Assembly (NCBI RefSeq): GCF_905475395.1
Contig: NC_058339.1
Coordinates: 20,716,001 to 20,780,000 of the forward strand
Direction of reading: 5' to 3'
DNA length: 64,000 bases
From: Chrysoperla carnea
Taxonomy: Eukaryota > Arthropoda > Insecta > Neuroptera > Chrysopidae
Within the stretch, counting starts at the first letter, position 1; each line of letters opens with the position of its first letter. The notes under the pieces are model-generated. The model searched no databases and was not told where the DNA came from. It saw only the letters and a list, made by a program, of their open reading frames with translations. The position numbers and the translations under genes are program-made. Positions 11,953 to 23,537 of this stretch are shown one piece after another.

Positions 11953-13284
11953 TTTAAGGGATTAAACCTAAAATTCTTCAGGCACAATTTTTGAATTCCA
12001 CCCACGATATCCAAAGCGACGTGTTTTCACTCAAAACAATAATCACATCAGATCAAGAGTTATTAAAGGTGGATACTTTTGAAATGAACACACTTTATAT
12101 AATCTTCGAAACAAAATTTTATTGAATATTCGAAATAAAAATACATGATCTTATAATTCAGATAATCATCTCCAAATATATTGAAATAGCACCTAATAAT
12201 TTCTGTACAAGATTTTATTTTATGAAAGCTGCATAATATTATCAATAAAAATCTTTAATACGAATAACAATGAATACGAAATTTTTTAAAACGAAACCAC
12301 ATACTTATGTAGAAAAGTATACAAAACATGTTTCTTTCGTAGTCAGTACTCTCATCATCAAGAAGAAGTGATTAAATTTTTTTAAAAATTATTAAATGTA
12401 ATGAACAAATACAATGTGATTAATACAATTTGATATTTCGTAATCGTATTCATGATGTGGCCGGGAAAATTTTCAAAAACCCAGCTGCCCGGCAAAACAT
12501 TCTAAGCCCGTCACTGTCGGGCCAGGCCCGAGCAGTTACCAACACTAATTATAAACCATTTGTAAAATTTTAATCACACTGTCACCTGCTGTCTGCCAGT
12601 GAAATCTGCAATAACAATAACAAAATTCAAAAATATGGTGTTTCGATTATTTGCTGTCAGTTTTGCAGCGATGAGACTAATACCTCAATTTGGCTCTATT
12701 TGAACTAAAACTTTTTTTTTTACTGTTTTGAAGAACACATAAACCGAAAGATGTCGTGACTGTAATGGAACATATTGAACGTTCGTAGCAGATTTCGTAG
12801 CATAGTTCGTAGAAATGTTGCTTAAATTTTTTAGTAGCTTGGTTCAATTTTCTATAATTTAGAAGTAACCAAAAAGCCCACAAACATAAAGTTTGTATTA
12901 ATACCAAATGTGATGTCTCTAATTCACGATCATTCCATACTCTGAACACCTACATAATTTGAAAATAACAGCACATACACAGAATGTCCCCTTTCAACGA
13001 TAATTGGAAAATTGTTATAGGGTAACTAAAATTCAGGGAAAAAATTTCAAACAAAAATGTACATCATAAATTCGTCCATATCCTTCAATGTCCTCTAAAA
13101 ATCTCCTCAAGCACTTGACTGGCAAAAGATAGAAAAGATATTTCAAATCAGAAAATTGTTCCTCATAAAAAAGGGCACTTTACATGAAAACATAACTTTT
13201 ATTCAATTTCTGATATTGACAGGGAGCATACTGGGTGGAGGAAATAGTATTAAAATTCAATTTAAAACATACATACAATCCATA
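11953..13284. other. Intergenic stretch, no gene seen
   Basis: A minus-strand frame at 12677-12949 is open for 90 codons, but no family was recognised and no splice partner was found. A GC-rich patch at about 12470-12545 (with GTCGGGCCAGGCCCGAGCAG) contains a short palindrome. Confidence 0.45.
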
Positions 13285-13350
13285 GACTTACATGTGCATC
13301 CATACAATTATATTAATAAAGCAATGCGTCGTTACTATGGAAACTCCCTA
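13285..13350 (+). repeat. Short dispersed repeat with X-box-like motif, copy 1
   Basis: The segment TGCATCCATACAATT...ATTAAAG...CGTTACTATGGAAAC...CTCC matches 15325-15403 over about 60 bp. It holds GTTACTATGGAAAC (13331-13344), which fits the RFX X-box consensus RYYNYYATRRNRAC. It lies next to the end of the LINE remnant. Confidence 0.6.
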
Positions 13351-13394
13351 GTATGGAGGTTAGCGGGCCATGCTCGAGCATCGGGCCTCGAAGC

Positions 13395-13926
13395 AATGAT
13401 TCAGACCACCTAGGCAAATAGACCCTTGTACTATATCCCCGCTACGCTTTTCAGTGGCTATTATAACCAACTGATGTACTGAAATCCAGGATTTGGCTAG
13501 CGCTGAGTTTCCTAATTTCTTCTGGTTCGACTATGACAGGACCAAACCATTTCCTTCACTGCTGTATGAGCGCCGGGCAGTAACAGAGAAAGTGGATCGA
13601 TGTTTCTTCTGAATTTTCTCCGCATCTGTCACACACGGGAAATTGTCTTTTTCCAATCTGATGTTGGAACTTGTTCAGGTGATCATGTCCTGTGAGTAAT
13701 TCTACGATGACTCTAATATCAGCTCTGTTTAGTTTCAAGATCTCCTCGGCTCCGTTATCGAGCGAGTTTCCTTCACCCAACAGGCTTTTGGCGATTCGCC
13801 ATCCCTCGTAGCTAGTCCATGCCTTTAATTGTTGGTTTTTCAGATTATCTCCTAATCTGTTAAGACCTTCTTGGTATGGCATCCTCGCAAGCTTTACTTG
13901 AGTGGGAGCCATGGTGGTGCCCAGTT
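13395..13926 (-). pseudogene. 3' end of a Jockey/R1-like non-LTR retrotransposon (decayed)
   Basis: Read on the minus strand, the frame 13912-13556 gives about 118 residues. Its end, CDRCGENSEETSIHFLCYCPA, except for exact length, follows the Cys-X2-Cys...His-X4-Cys pattern that comes after the RNase H domain in Jockey, R1 and LOA-type LINEs. An in-frame TGA follows CPALIQQ. Homologous-looking residues (FGPVIVEPEEIRKLSASQIL) continue after it, so the copy has mutated. The 5' part (endonuclease and reverse transcriptase) is absent, as expected of a 5'-truncated insertion. The final stretch (13440-13395) resembles the tail of the SINE at 37795-38035. Confidence 0.8.
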
Positions 13927-15324
13927 TGGCCAGCTCTATATTTTACTTATCCTACAAGAATTTTTTTTTTTTATTTTTAAATGATCCACCCTGTATATAA
14001 ATAAAATCAACAAATTTATTTCTTGAATAATAATATTTGTCTATCCTTCAAAACACACAAAATGATATTTTTTAAATTATAATAAATTTCCGTATTTATC
14101 TTAAAAACTGTCATGTTAAAACAAATAAATGCTTACAAACTACATAGATCGAATCACAAATTCTTATTATTTTTGATAACGCACACATAACACAACCATA
14201 TAAAATAATTTTATTTTTGAAATGATCCATTTTGGTATAATTCTCTTGACATTTATTATAGATTTTTATATGTTTTATGAACCAACTTTAAAATCCATTA
14301 TCAATAACATTGTTTTTTATCAATTTTAATATTATTTTCAATGATATCAAAAACGGTTATTTTTTTATCATAAAAAATATTCTCACGATAAGAGAATTTT
14401 ATTTCTCAGAGAAAGTATTTAAGAATAATAGTACCTATATACGTGTAAGATCGGTAAATTATTTAATGTTATGTATGGTTTCATTGCCATGTAAATTTTG
14501 AAATTATTTGAGCTGAAAATTGTAACAACCAACACAACAACTGTTTAAATACTTTGTATAAATTTACTTGACTACTAGTTTCTAAGCATGGTCCAATTCC
14601 CAAAAATGAACTAATCTTTAGTTGAATTTTAAATAAACCTGAAGGTGAAAAGCAAATTCAAAATATTCTATTTCCATTTGAAAATAAAACGTATTTTCAA
14701 CTGAAATGTAAAAAGGTCACACTATATATATATTTTTTATACCCCTGAGTATAAAAACTATTTCTAGAACATTGTCCCAAAATTAAGAGTTCTTCGAAAT
14801 CTTTATTAATTCGTAATTTTATTAATTTATTCATTGCAGTTTTCTTCAATGGTCCTTTTTGCATTCCTTTCCCATATAAGTATTATGCTAATTTAATGAC
14901 CATTAATATTTTTGATTTCTCATAATGCACATGCAAGTATTATGTTATTTATTTATAGCATCATTTTTTTCCCAAATACCACCAGGATATCTGTTGGTGA
15001 ATTATTGTATAATTTCATTACATCTACCTATTCGTTGTGTGCGTAATCATGGTAGGGACAATAAAATCGATGTCAGCGCTTCCAGTGAAAAATTTTGGCG
15101 ATAAAGGAGGCTGTTATGACTAATTTGCAATTCTTTGCATGTTAATATTATAGAAAATGTCAAATTTAAATTAATGAAAAGCACTAATTAATTAAACTTA
15201 ATGCATTAAAAATTGTGAAAATAAGAAATCAAATTGCATAAATATTATTTTTCAAATGTAAATTATCATAATTATTTATTTAAATTTGTGAGACAATAAT
15301 ATTAAATTTTTAATGTAAGTCATA
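13927..15324. other. Intergenic stretch, no gene seen
   Basis: The stretch is AT-rich. ATCCACCCTGTATA at about 13983-13996 resembles the end of a Tc1/mariner-type inverted repeat, without a partner nearby. No coding signature was seen. Confidence 0.5.
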
Positions 15325-15403
15325 AATGCAATCCATACAATTATATATGCATCCATACAATTCTATAATTAAAGTAGTTTATCGTTACCATGGAAACGCC
15401 TCC
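15325..15403 (+). promoter_or_regulatory. X-box motif inside short dispersed repeat, copy 2
   Basis: GTTACCATGGAAAC at 15384-15397 is a near-palindromic match to the X-box bound by RFX transcription factors, which drive ciliary genes. It sits in the same short repeat as at 13285-13350, so it may be inherited from that repeat, not selected here. No start codon of a recognisable gene follows. Regulatory function is a guess. Confidence 0.3.
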
Positions 15404-17098
15404 AATAAAACTCACGCACGGTGCGAATATATATGATAAAATTATATTATTCAAAATGTATGTATTGTATACAACAAAATAAAAGCTTGCAAAAGACTTA
15501 TTTGTAAAGATAATTATTGTATATAAATATTAACAATAATGTATGAGAAGAAGTGTATAACTCAAAACAGTTAAGCGGCAAAATGAACACCTTTCTGTGA
15601 TACATGCTATTAGATTTATTTTTGATTATAAGAAATGTCCTGCTGTGTTTTATAAGTTTTCAATACAAATAATACACATTATTATCTGTAATATAAATAA
15701 GGTGATATACACGAACTGAGTTCAACATTCGTGATCAACTTTGCACGGTAACGGCATGCGGCACGGATATGTCAACCTTCGCAACTTTGTTAGATATATC
15801 AACCTTTGCATTTTTCTACAAAATGAGCATTACTGTTTGAAAAAAAAAAGAAGGAAATTTGTCGTGGGACACTCGGTAGGAATAATATTTCTTTGTACCT
15901 TGGTACATTATAAATGTAGAGCTTAATTTTTTTATTTAGAAGATATTTTCCAGAAAATTTAAGGTATTAATTAGTTTTAAGTCTAATTATATTACTAATT
16001 AAGCTATTAATTAGTAATATATTTGTTTGATTTGTTAAAAAAAATTATTTTTAAAGCTACTTTTAGTTTTTACTGTTTGAATTAATTTTAGTATTAGTTT
16101 AAAAAAAACATCCTTTTGATTTAGTAGTCAAACCAATATGTGCGTACATTACGTTTGGTTTGATCAGGATTATTATAGTGACATAACATAAAAATTTTAT
16201 TATACTTACTTTAAAATATCTCTGTTAGCTTTAACTTCATGGCAAGCTGAATCGATTGAAAAAGTTTTAGTTTCTTAGGTGACCTACATGTCGTTTTTTG
16301 GTGACCTACAGTTCCAAAAAATTTTCCCATCGCTTCCACCAAATTTTTATTTTGTAAAATAAGAATAATATCGTCACCAGAATTGTATTTATTTCAAATG
16401 TTTGAAGCTAGTATGCCAGTTCCATATGAGTAGAAGTTTATTGAAGGCTTTTTCTATTATGTTATTTCTTTGAAAAACTTATATTTTAATTGAGGATATT
16501 AAGAGCCCGCAGAATAACTCATAATTGTATTGATATCCGACTAAAACTCACTCAGGAATACTGTTATTTGATGTTACGGAATCAAAGTGACGCAATGAAC
16601 GTTATGAACAATGACGTAATGAACTTTTTTATTATTTTTGAGTATATTTGAAATTGTAATAAATTCTCAAATATATTACATTTATAAGCATTTTTTATTT
16701 TTTCTTAAGATTGTATATTAACACACTTTTAAAATCGATTATTTTTCATTTATATTTAAATAAAAATTAAATTACAAAATATGAATAATAATAAATTGAA
16801 GTCATATTTACATTTTATAAATATTATAACCATTAAATTTTGATTCGCCCACGAATACTTCAATTAATATATTTCATACTGGTTCGAATAGTTGGAAGTG
16901 TATTCAAGTTCAAGAGATTTATAAGTCCATAATGATAGGGAATCAAATCCTTTAATACAGGCTATTACTATCAAATTTGCGAATATTTCAATTGGAAATC
17001 ATTTCATAAAAGAGCATACTGATATAATATATCGGTTCATTATTCACACCATCGGTCTCTGTTTCTTTTCGGGCTTCTCTTAAATTATTCGGTTGTAA
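15404..17098. other. Intergenic stretch containing family D copy 2
   Basis: Apart from the repeat at 16112-16316, the stretch is AT-rich with no gene seen. It forms the downstream flank of the minus-strand gustatory receptor gene ending at 17099. I see no strong AATAAA close to that stop codon. Confidence 0.5.
16112..16316 (-). repeat. Dispersed repeat family D, copy 2
   Basis: This is the reverse complement of the colinear motif series described for 3956-4262, including GATTCAGCTTGCCATGAAG and TCCTGATCAAACCAAACG. It lacks the extra segment of about 90 bp present in copy 1. It is non-coding. Confidence 0.7.
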
Positions 17099-19958
17099 TT
17101 ACCGTATTGCGTAGCGAAATTGTAACGCCATTAATATGTATGTAAACATAGTTGCCATAATCTATAAAAAAAATGATAGGTAGTTTTAGGGATTGTCGAC
17201 AGAAATAAAAATTTAAACCTTGGGATAATTGTGTTTTTTTTTATATAAGTATTAACGTCTGATATTAGTAACAGTACCTGAACTGTCATTGAAGATCTGC
17301 ATGGCATAATATTAGAAACATTTAAAATCGGTTGATTGTCGTGCATGGACAAGATAAAATTTTCAATCTGGAAAAATAACTAATTATTAAGACTGACATA
17401 AGTAATTCAAAAAGTCGTATAAATACTTTATATTAACTAATAACGTTCCTACGAAAACTATTACAGCTCACGATTTCTTTAGAAATTTTAGCATAATTCA
17501 CAATCTTTTAGCAAGGCTATGAGTTATCTTAGTCTTCGTAAAAATACTCTGAGTTGATCTGATCGTAAGACGTTTTGGCTTCGTAAGAATATCATGAGCT
17601 GTATTTAAGTCTTCATGGAAACATTATCAGTCTTGTTGCTCTTTGTTAAAGGTGTTTGGTGTTTTATTAGTCTTCTTTAAATGGGGCCAGTTTTTTTAAG
17701 GACCTGATTTTTTTTCAGAAGAGTCTAAACAATGTCTAAGAATTCTGCCCTGTCGTACACTCCCTTCAGTGCGCTCTTGGTTCAATCACACACATTGCTT
17801 TAAAAAAATGGTATTTGTAAGTCAATGGTGTAGTATAGTACAATACTTACTGCTGCAAGTTCATCCACATTCAAATATGAAAAATTCGATGAAAACAAAT
17901 AATCCTTTAAAGTTCGCCCCTAAATACAAAATGCATTGAAAATAATTTATAATATATTATAGTATCCAAAATAAGTCCTTACTTCAATCAATAAATTTTC
18001 GCAACACTTAATAACAAGCCCAACATAAATTAAACACATTACACCTAGAACCACTAAAATACTAATAAAACTCCAATGTAAATTATCAATAAAACTGACA
18101 GTACATAAGTAAAAGTATATCGATGCGAACAACATGGCCGATGTTAGAAAATAATAAAAGTTTGGATCGGATGTATCATTAAAATATTTTATATTCACCA
18201 TTATTTCATTATACAAATTATGAAATGATAATATTTGATTTAATATTTCATTTTGTTTAATATTCTCTTGTTCCACAATTAGTATTGATTTAACTGTAGC
18301 ATAATTAAATTCTAATCGATTTAATGTTGTTAATATTTTATTATTATGTTTTAAATTAATTTGTTCAATATAATATTCAACTTGATCGGTAAAATCAATT
18401 AGCATTAATCGATAAATAATTATGTATACCATAAACGAACCAACACGAATAAATGTAGCAGATAATGATAATGTAAAACAAACCACATGCAAAATAGTTG
18501 TAAAGTTCGAATCTGAAAATATAGTAGTCAGTTTGCAATTTATTAGGCCATATTCTTAAATCAAATAATGATTGTAAAGTCCGAAGCTCAAAAGAATTCT
18601 CAGATAGCCTTTGATTGTAAATATGAAAATTTATGCAAAATACTCAACAAAAAACAGTTTGAAGAGTATCAATTTCACTAGAAATAAAAGCTTCATAACA
18701 AAAGTTGTACATATTTCACAGGAATCACCTTTGAATGTCTACGTACAAAAAAATTCATCGTAAGGACGTTCACAAAAAAAGAATGTATGAAAATATTTGA
18801 GAACTACATTTCAAATTTTGAGAGAAGGTTCGATAAGAACTTGAGAAAATTAGACGAAAATCAGAATCCAAAAATATTAATTTTGCTCTATCACATCCAA
18901 ATTTTGTTCAATTTTGATAAACCAAGTATGTAATCCTACTAAATTTGAGCCATACTTTTCAAATTTGTGATCAAAATTAACCTAGCTCTAATAAATTTCA
19001 ATAATGTGGTTTCCTGGTCTCCGAATTAAGCAAATAAGTGATAGCTAGCAAAAAACTGACATCACAACTGAAAAGAATGACCCAAAATTAGTGGGTTTCA
19101 AAAAAAATTAAAAAAAGATTGAATCAAATTTGCCTTTGTTATAAAAAAAATCGAATTTTTTAACTTTATGACGTCATCAGAATCCAAAAAAATTAATTTT
19201 GCCTTATCACATCCAAATTTTATGCAATTTTGATAAACCAAGTATGTAATCCTACAAAATTTGGGCCACACTTTTCAAATTTGTTGTCAAAATTAACCTA
19301 GCTCTAACAGGTTTCAAGAATATAGAATTAAAATATCCATAGAAATCCATATCAATAGAAAATTTGTACCATATTTTTATTAGACACTAAAAAACAAAGG
19401 ACATTGCTTACCTGCCTGATTCTTATGTGAATTTACTGAGGTCGTGAAGAATACGTTATATACTTGTAACATTACAATGAACATCATAAGAATTAACCCA
19501 CTGAATGTAATGGTGTTGAAAATATGCCGTAATTTTTGTTCAGATTTTTTTGTAAACAAGATTACATTCGATGATTTTAATAATTCAATAATTTGTTGCA
19601 TATATTGTTTTTCAATTTGTCTTAAAATTACTGAACTGATAATTACAAATCCACAATATGAATTAAATAGTGTCTTTGCTAAATTATTGATGACGATTAT
19701 ATTGGAAAATGATTGTAATTCATAATATGAATCTAAAAACTCGATAAATAAATTAATTGATTCGATACATAGTAAAAGTACTTGTAATATATTTATTATC
19801 AAATAAATATATGAAAATGTAATTGTACACTTTTGTTTCACACTTTTGTTTACGTGTGAACATTTATAATCATATAATATCATTCCATGAAAATTGCCAT
19901 ATTTTATGAAGTATTTCATTGGACAAATGATACAACCATTTTGAAATTTGTTTTTCAT
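17099..19958 (-). CDS. Insect gustatory receptor (Gr family), five exons, 432 aa
   Basis: Exons in reading order are 19958-19412, 18512-17983, 17919-17851, 17367-17278 and 17161-17099. They sum to 1299 bp with consistent phases and GT-AG introns throughout. The product should be a seven-transmembrane chemoreceptor of the insect Gr superfamily, a ligand-gated cation channel in taste neurons. Hydrophobic segments alternate with short charged loops. The C-terminus TYILMALQF (residues 419-427) matches the TYhhhhhQF signature of Grs. The last three introns are in phase 0, as is usual in the family. The neighbour at 20463-22266 is a paralogue: both begin with an N/SGC(I/L)IC motif and share LEFxYxTxK and YxNxxDP blocks. 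Unlike the neighbour, this gene has an additional phase-1 intron (18513-19411), half filled by a tandem repeat. The ligand is unknown. Confidence 0.93.
18838..19325 (+). repeat. Family B satellite-like array, about 1.5 units (period 316 bp)
   Basis: GATAAACCAAGTATGTAATC recurs at 18916 and 19232, exactly 316 bp apart. Other landmarks are TTTATGACGTCATCAGAATC, CTATCACATCCAAATTTT and ATTAACCTAGCTCTAA. The array lies wholly inside the first intron of the gustatory receptor gene. Larger arrays of the same unit lie at 34575-35500 (minus) and 59490-60485 (plus). Confidence 0.9.
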
Positions 19959-20462
19959 GTTGTGTTTTTCATTTGTGGGCGAATAATATGGAATGTAAGT
20001 TTGTAATGAGATTTATGGTATTCGATTTTTAGACATTCGATTTAATTACATTAATAATAATGAATTAGTAATTCGAAATCGACTTTCGTAATTACTTTAT
20101 CTATAATTTGTTTTGTTTTGTAGAGGAGAACCGTACATAAATTTCATTTTTTATTATAATTTTTCCGAAATCAACGAAATAAAAAGCTAAAAATTAGTGA
20201 ATCATATGAAATTTCATCAAACTTGATGAAAGTAATAAGTAAATAATAATACAAATAGTAGTAATTTTAATTTATTTTTTCAACGGAATCTTTCGGACAC
20301 AAAAACAAACTTTTTATGATTCAGGATTCTATCTATTCTAATATTGTTATTGAGTCAAAAATTTGACTCTTCCTATATTGTATATTGTTATTTTACAATG
20401 GTGTTTTACGTTATAGTTTGTATAAATAATTAACTTTAGTAACAAATTATACTTATTGTAAA

Positions 20463-22266
20463 TTATTCAGCTAACTTGAATTGTAACGCCATTATAACAT
20501 ACGTTAATATTGATCCTAAGACCTGAAAATGATGGATTGTAAATTAATCTGCAAATTGAGTTAAAGAGATACATTCGATAAATTTTTCTTACAGCAAAAT
20601 ACATATCGGATGTACAGGTGAAAACTTGCGACGCAGAAAGTATTGGGGGTGCATCATACATAGACAACACAAACAATTCCATCTGAAAATTTTGGAATTA
20701 CTCCAATAATACTTTTTTAAGGTTTGGTCACTAAGACTACTTTAAATCGAAGATTACTTACGACAACAGCTTCATCTTTGCTTAAGTTAGTGAACGGATA
20801 TTTAAAGATGTATTCTCGTAAATCGTCTACCTGAAACCACGATAAATCAATGAACTTAGTTCAATCATCAAATTTAGTATACAGGGGGTTTTTGGGGTGA
20901 CAAATCGATCAAGCTAGGTTTCGTTTTCAGAAAACGTCGTTTTATCTCGGAAACGGCACCAACGATTTTCATCAAATTTAGCATGCAGGGGGTTTTGGGG
21001 GCGAAAAATCCTTCTAGCTAGGTTTTATTTTTCGAAAATGTCGTTTTATCTCGAAAACTTTTGGCTTGGAAAAAAGTTACGAGCAAAGCTTGGTCATCCG
21101 GATACTTTCTATTTTGGAAAATGCAGTATGGGCAGTATTATATTACAAATACTTATATTACAAATACTTACAGTATTAGTTGGTTGATCCACACAATAAA
21201 AGAAATACGTAATAAATATTCCATTAAATAAAACCATAACTGCACATCCAATTGAATATTCTGGTAAAATTGGTTTCATTAAATTTGCAATACCAATATA
21301 ACCATTAATCGATATATAAATAATACAAAAACCAAAAAGTATTAACATTTGTGGATCATGTGAATTATTATAATAACGAATATTTGTTATTAAATTTAAA
21401 TATAATTTATGATATTTTGCAATAAATTTAAGTGAATTTTCATTGGACATCTCTCCATAATTTTTATTGTTTCCATAAATAGGTATTACCGTTTTTATTG
21501 TTGTATACTTAAATTCCAATTTATTTAATAATATATTAATATTATTTGATACTGTTGAAATATTATTTTTCTTTTTTCTATTTAAAAATGTGATTAATTC
21601 TTTGTTTAAGTTATCAAATAAATTATTATAAATTAAATAAAAAAAATTAAATAATATTAATTTATTATTTACAGCAAATAAACTTAACATTGTTATAAAA
21701 CTAATAAAAATTTCTTGAAAATCAATATCACGATTATAAAAATAATAACAATAAATTAATTCAATTATTGGATAAATTGAATATAAAAATGATAAAATTA
21801 ATGATATCCACATATGTTTTTTAATATTATTTTCTGATATTTTTGTAAATATTGTTTGATTTTTACTTATTGTTGATTTTAATAAATTAAAATTATTGAT
21901 CATTGTTATTGATTGTAATAATGACATAATATAACATAATATTGCAAATAAAAAGCAGAATATTTGTGTTAATTTATATAAAATTTTTATATAATTTTGT
22001 TTTGAGAATATTTTTGAAATTTCAATAAATTCAACATAAATTCCTAAACATATTAACATGATTATATAAACATTTATATAATATGAATATTTTAAGTAAT
22101 GAAATTGATTTTTATTGATTTTTGGATTCATATGTTTGCAAATAAATTTATATGGCATTAATCCTAAAATATTTATTAAATACATTTCAATTTTAATTGC
22201 ACAAATTAAACAACCACTTTCATTTTTTTGATTTTTTATTGGTCTTACAGGTACGACTTTTGTCAT
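20463..22266 (-). CDS. Insect gustatory receptor (Gr family), four exons, 437 aa
   Basis: Exons in reading order are 22266-21172, 20830-20762, 20682-20593 and 20522-20463: 1314 bp, all introns phase 0 with GTAAG-type donors and CAG acceptors. The first exon encodes residues 1-365 with six hydrophobic spans; the short 3' exons encode VDDLREYIFKYPF, a loop, and the last membrane segment with TYVIMALQF (residues 425-433), the Gr signature. Length is normal for the family. The start ATG at 22266 is followed by a short charged N-terminus, then SGCLICAIK, aligning with the start of the neighbouring paralogue. Both genes read in the same direction about 500 bp apart (19959-20462), so they probably arose by tandem duplication. 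The product should be a taste-receptor channel of unknown ligand. The first intron carries a tandem repeat of about 104 bp. Confidence 0.95.
20866..21064 (+). repeat. Intronic tandem repeat, period about 104 bp
   Basis: CATCAAATTTAGTATACAGG at 20866 is repeated with changes at 20970, followed in both copies by AGGGGGTTTT, TAGCTAGGTTT and CGTTTTATCTCG. It lies in the first intron of the 437-aa gustatory receptor gene. A third partial unit may precede it. Confidence 0.75.
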
Positions 22267-22429
22267 GTTGAATTACTTCTCACCAAAAAAGTGTCATGAA
22301 TAACAATGGTTTTTTTTAATTTAATCGATTTCAAAGTCATTACAAATGTGTTATATTATCAAATAATTTAATTAATATTGTTTTATTTATAACTTATGTT
22401 TTATTTGCTGTTGCTATATAATATATATT

Positions 22430-23200
22430 GACTAGCAGATACCCACCTGCTTTGCTGGGCAATTTCTCCTTTTTAAAACAAAGACCCTAACTTATCCTCC
22501 CTTTTGTTCACAATTTTAGGGATTTAAATTTTTTCTTTAGCCATTTTGAAAATGACGTTTTGCCCATGATGATCGCTGGCATTGTAACATTCTATAGGTC
22601 CAATCATTAAATTAACCGGATTTTTATACTTTTTGGATCAAAATTACCCCACAAACCGAATTTCATCAAATTCCAGAACAAAATATTTTTTTCCAATTTT
22701 CTCGATTTTTTCCCTTAAAAAAATTGCAAAAAATCGAAAAAATTTTTTCATCTCCAATATCGATAAAACTTAGTTTATAAGGTAATTTTGACCCAAAAAG
22801 AACAAAAATGGGGTGCATTTGTTGGCTAGTCGAATAGATTTTGAGATACGGACTAAAATCGATCCAAATATTGCGATATCTCAGAAACTCTGCATCCAAT
22901 CATTAAATTAACCGGATTTTTATACTTTTTGGATCAAAATTACCCCATAAACCGAGTTTCATCAAATTCCAGAACAAAATATTTTTTTTCGATTTTTTCA
23001 AAGGGGTACCCCTTAAAAAAATTGCAGAAAAACGAAAAAATTTTTTTATCTCCAATTTCGATAAAACTCAGTTTATAAGGTAATTTTGACCCAAAAAGTT
23101 CAAAAATCGGGTGCATTTGTTGACTAGTTGAATAGTTTTTGAGATACGGACTAAAATCGATCCAAATATTGCGATATTTCGGAAAACCTCCCTTAAATCC
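22430..23200 (-). mobile_element. Helitron-like non-autonomous element carrying two family A units
   Basis: Read on the minus strand, the element ends with the hairpin-forming GCCCAGCAAAGCAGGTGGGT, then ATCTG, then CTAG directly before a T (22430-22433). A GC-rich hairpin, a few bases, CTRR and insertion before T are the marks of a Helitron 3' end. The body is a unique part of about 160 bp followed by two tandem units (CATCAAATTCC at 22664 and 22960, period 296 bp). A 5' TC end could not be fixed. No Rep/helicase coding sequence is present. Confidence 0.65.
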
Positions 23201-23537
23201 GACCCTGCTTAACTGTATAATTAAAATCTTTGTCTACTTTGAATTCATGCTTTGAATAATATATCAATTCGTACTATTTATTTTATAGCAAGTTTTTATA
23301 TAAGTCCTGACCTCTGGTTTAAATTGAGCAAACTAAGCATAGAAATGAATTTTATAAAAAAACTGCCATCTAATGTTTAACTTAAGGACTATGCATAGCG
23401 GAAAACTGTCGAACTACAACCAAATTTTGTGGCAGACAAAATTGTTGATTTTCATAATATCGTAGCGACACACAATTTCGATTCCCTGTCAGTAGATGTA
23501 CATAAGCAAGATAAATTTTTAGTTTTAAATAACCGAA

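Noticed and set aside
12677..12949. 90-codon minus-strand frame with some normal-looking composition
   Set aside because: No recognisable family, no splice sites giving an extension; left uncalled.
19444..19725. Plus-strand frame of 93 codons
   Set aside because: Antisense shadow of the first exon of the 432-aa gustatory receptor.
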